64,000 bases of DNA from Phytophthora hibernalis (taxonomy: Eukaryota > Oomycota > Peronosporomycetes > Peronosporales > Peronosporaceae), in contig JAAKBF010000092.1 in NCBI GenBank assembly GCA_012656075.1, positions 186,001 through 250,000 on the forward strand, read 5' to 3'. The position numbers and the translations under genes are program-made. Under the pieces are notes generated by a model that was not told the origin of the DNA, searched no databases, and saw nothing but the letters and a program-made list of their open reading frames with translations. Position 1 is the first letter of the stretch; the number at the start of each line of letters is the position of its first letter. Below, one piece after another: positions 62,624-64,000 of the stretch.

Positions 62624-63033
62624 TGTTAAAGTGAATAAGTCCCTTTATTCGTTCAATTTGCTTTATTGATGACTTATACCGCTATCATAATGCTATATAA
62701 CAGACGTGCTCAGTCTGAAGTAAAAGCGGAAGTGAGGACACTCGTCCTCGCTTCCTCGTCTTGCTTCCGTTCCTCATCGCACAAATATCTTCCTCTAGAG
62801 AGGAGGCTGGAGCCAATCCTTATTGTCTCCTTACCAATCAGCTGATCTGTACCATAGACCATGATCGACACTTGACTATAAAGCATACTAAAACCAATTT
62901 ACTTTATTTAATATGTCTGGCCCGGTGCTTCTGAACCCATCCCAGGGATCGTCTGTCCAGTCTCCTTACCGAACAGACGGGTCCTGGTGCTGGTGCTCCG
63001 CACAGGAGCTTCTACTGAAGCCTCTGCCTAACA
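62624..63033 (-). repeat. 5' LTR of copia element A (410 bp)
   Basis: Same orientation and ends as 52195-52605. The outer ACCTC duplication is at 63034-63038. The first ORF begins 36 bp downstream on minus. A primer-binding site complementary to a familiar tRNA is not evident in TTTCAAGTGTGAAGTACAAG. Confidence 0.9.
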
Positions 63034-63038
63034 ACCTC

Positions 63039-63421
63039 GCTATTGTACTCGACATAAGTCATTGGACCAAGACTTTCTAACCGACCACATAAAATGTCTT
63101 AGCTCTTTAAATACTTATTGTGGGTTCTACTCAAAATTACATTGGGCGATTGGTTGAATATCCGGCGGTGGAACCGCCATGCAATGGCCAGTGCCCTAAA
63201 TCTGACTGCCAAATTCACACTAAGTCTGATTCGTACTTACTGTGACACATGTGCTGCTATGGGCAACTTCGTAAATGACTTGCAATTTGAATGTGGCGGT
63301 TAAGCGAACCGCCCAAGATCTGCAAATTTGGACGGAATTCACAATATTGGTTGGCACTTTGAAAACCACCAGTCGCTTCTATTGACAGCTAGGCGTGTAC
63401 ACGACTCTTTAGCTTATTGAA
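63039..63421. other. no convincing gene; possible fragment at 63118-63303
   Basis: A 61-residue plus frame (RWNRHAMASALNLTAKFTLS, then CDTCAAMGNFVNDLQFECGG) has four Cys but no recognisable motif. It lies upstream of the HTH frame below, in the same orientation. Confidence 0.3.
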
Positions 63422-63715
63422 AAAGCGCATTCCACGGTGGAGGCTCGCGAAGAGCTGACACCGGGGCAGAAGAGGTTCATAGTAAGGTGCTACAAATTTA
63501 TGGACAATGCAGACGCCCGGAATGTATTCAACGTCCACCAAACCAAGAAACTTGTAGCCCAGTGTCTTGGGATTAGACACGGCACAGTTTCGACGGTCAT
63601 GGAGGAGTACAAGGCCGAGAACTTGACCGACTTCAAGGTTACCTACCGAATCGCCCATGCTTTCCTTTCTTATCAGTTATATACAAAACATCTATACTTT
63701 TATTATGTAGTCTAA
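63422..63715 (+). pseudogene. helix-turn-helix N-terminus of a Tc1/IS630-like transposase
   Basis: From about 63437 the plus frame reads REELTPGQKRFIVRCYKFMD, then TKKLVAQCLGIRHGTVSTVM and EEYKAENLTDF. This is the N-terminal DNA-binding pattern of oomycete Tc1-like transposases (ELT..EK..IV, then a V...LG...TVS.V recognition helix). The frame has no ATG start (GTG only) and runs into unrelated sequence after KAENLTD; the DDE domain is not visible downstream to 64000. It may be an exon or a fragment. Confidence 0.5.
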
Positions 63716-64000
63716 GCCTGATGACGCTAGAACATCATCTTTAATACATGTACCTCTGGGAATGCATAGTGACCTGTCTCATTACATTCAGTCTGTTCCA
63801 ATGCGATTGACCAACGCTGGTCACCCATTGTCTTCTTTTTTAAAAGTACACATGCTTATAAGCAACTGCCAATCAAAGGCATCCCTGAAGATCAACCCTT
63901 TACCATCTCAAACGCAGAATCCGAGGCGTCTTTTTAAAACGCTCATAGCGTCAAAACTGCTGCGAATTAGCCTGTTTCAACCACGTTTTCAGAATCTAAA
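63716..64000. other. end of window, no gene seen
   Basis: Short frames only. The last 80 bp contain CGCAGAATCCGAGGCGTCTT and CTGCGAATTAGCC, faintly like phrases at 2738-2790 in the left arm (CTGCGAATTAGCC, GATTCGGAATC, GCGTCTTTTTCA), so a related repeat may begin here. Confidence 0.35.

Larger units (their letters stand above)
52195..63033 (-). mobile_element. Ty1/copia LTR retrotransposon (element A), minus strand, with nested copia B
   Basis: Direct LTRs 52195-52605 and 62624-63033 open TGTTAGGCAGAGG and close ...CTTTAACA on minus. ACCTC flanks both sides (52190-52194 and 63034-63038), a 5-bp target duplication. On minus: an unusual first ORF (61228-62588), then, after an inserted second copia element, protease, integrase, RT and RNase H down to 52866. 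The two LTRs differ at a few positions only (for example GTCTTGCTT context and CGTCTGAACC against CTTCTGAACC), so the insertion is relatively young. Confidence 0.93.

Overview
The window looks like a gene-poor, repeat-packed stretch of an oomycete genome, probably Phytophthora or a close relative. The evidence is the mix of mobile elements (chromodomain Ty3/gypsy, Ty1/copia, tyrosine-recombinase retroelement, intron-bearing piggyBac, pogo and mariner), short GT-AG introns of 61-90 nt, and two eukaryotic gene types (UMPH-1 5'-nucleotidase, acyltransferase 3). Species is an inference; no search was possible. Only three conventional genes are credible: a three-exon cytosolic 5'-nucleotidase III (25704-26861, with one frameshift) and two convergently placed-apart acyltransferase-3 genes (27069-28403 minus, 31609-32910 plus).

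Layout. 1-2676: decayed frames and a 30-bp minisatellite. 2677-10828 and 35329-44558: the two arms of a very large inverted repeat. Each arm holds the same series: a degraded chromodomain gypsy element, a TTAA-flanked 298-bp MITE, a cysteine-repeat frame, a pogo-type transposase split by a small MITE, and two more TIR elements. The 24.5-kb spacer holds a piggyBac remnant (11295-12060), a DIRS/Ngaro-like tyrosine-recombinase retroelement between 65-bp direct repeats (12070-19262), a 6.3-kb piggyBac-type element with TIRs (19287-25594), the nucleotidase, the acyltransferase pair with a near-perfect hairpin between them, and short tandem repeats.

Right of the palindrome: a 1579-bp Tc1/mariner element at a TA (44559-46137); a gypsy element with 180-bp LTRs and a CGCG target duplication (47041-51621); and a 10.8-kb copia element with 410-bp LTRs and an ACCTC duplication (52195-63033). 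A second copia element, without visible LTRs, is nested in the last one in the opposite orientation (about 56240-61190).

The most notable points are: (1) the giant inverted repeat, nearly identical inside but diverging towards both edges, with the mariner present in one arm and the uninterrupted TA site in the other; (2) the acyltransferase pair sharing a 1133-bp tract with a single mismatch while their flanks are unrelated, a gene-conversion signature; (3) a chromodomain-like plus OTU-like cysteine-peptidase reading frame occupying the first-ORF position of the copia element; (4) a retroelement with RNase H-like segments on both sides of its reverse transcriptase. Nearly all element genes carry stops and frameshifts and are annotated as pseudogenes.
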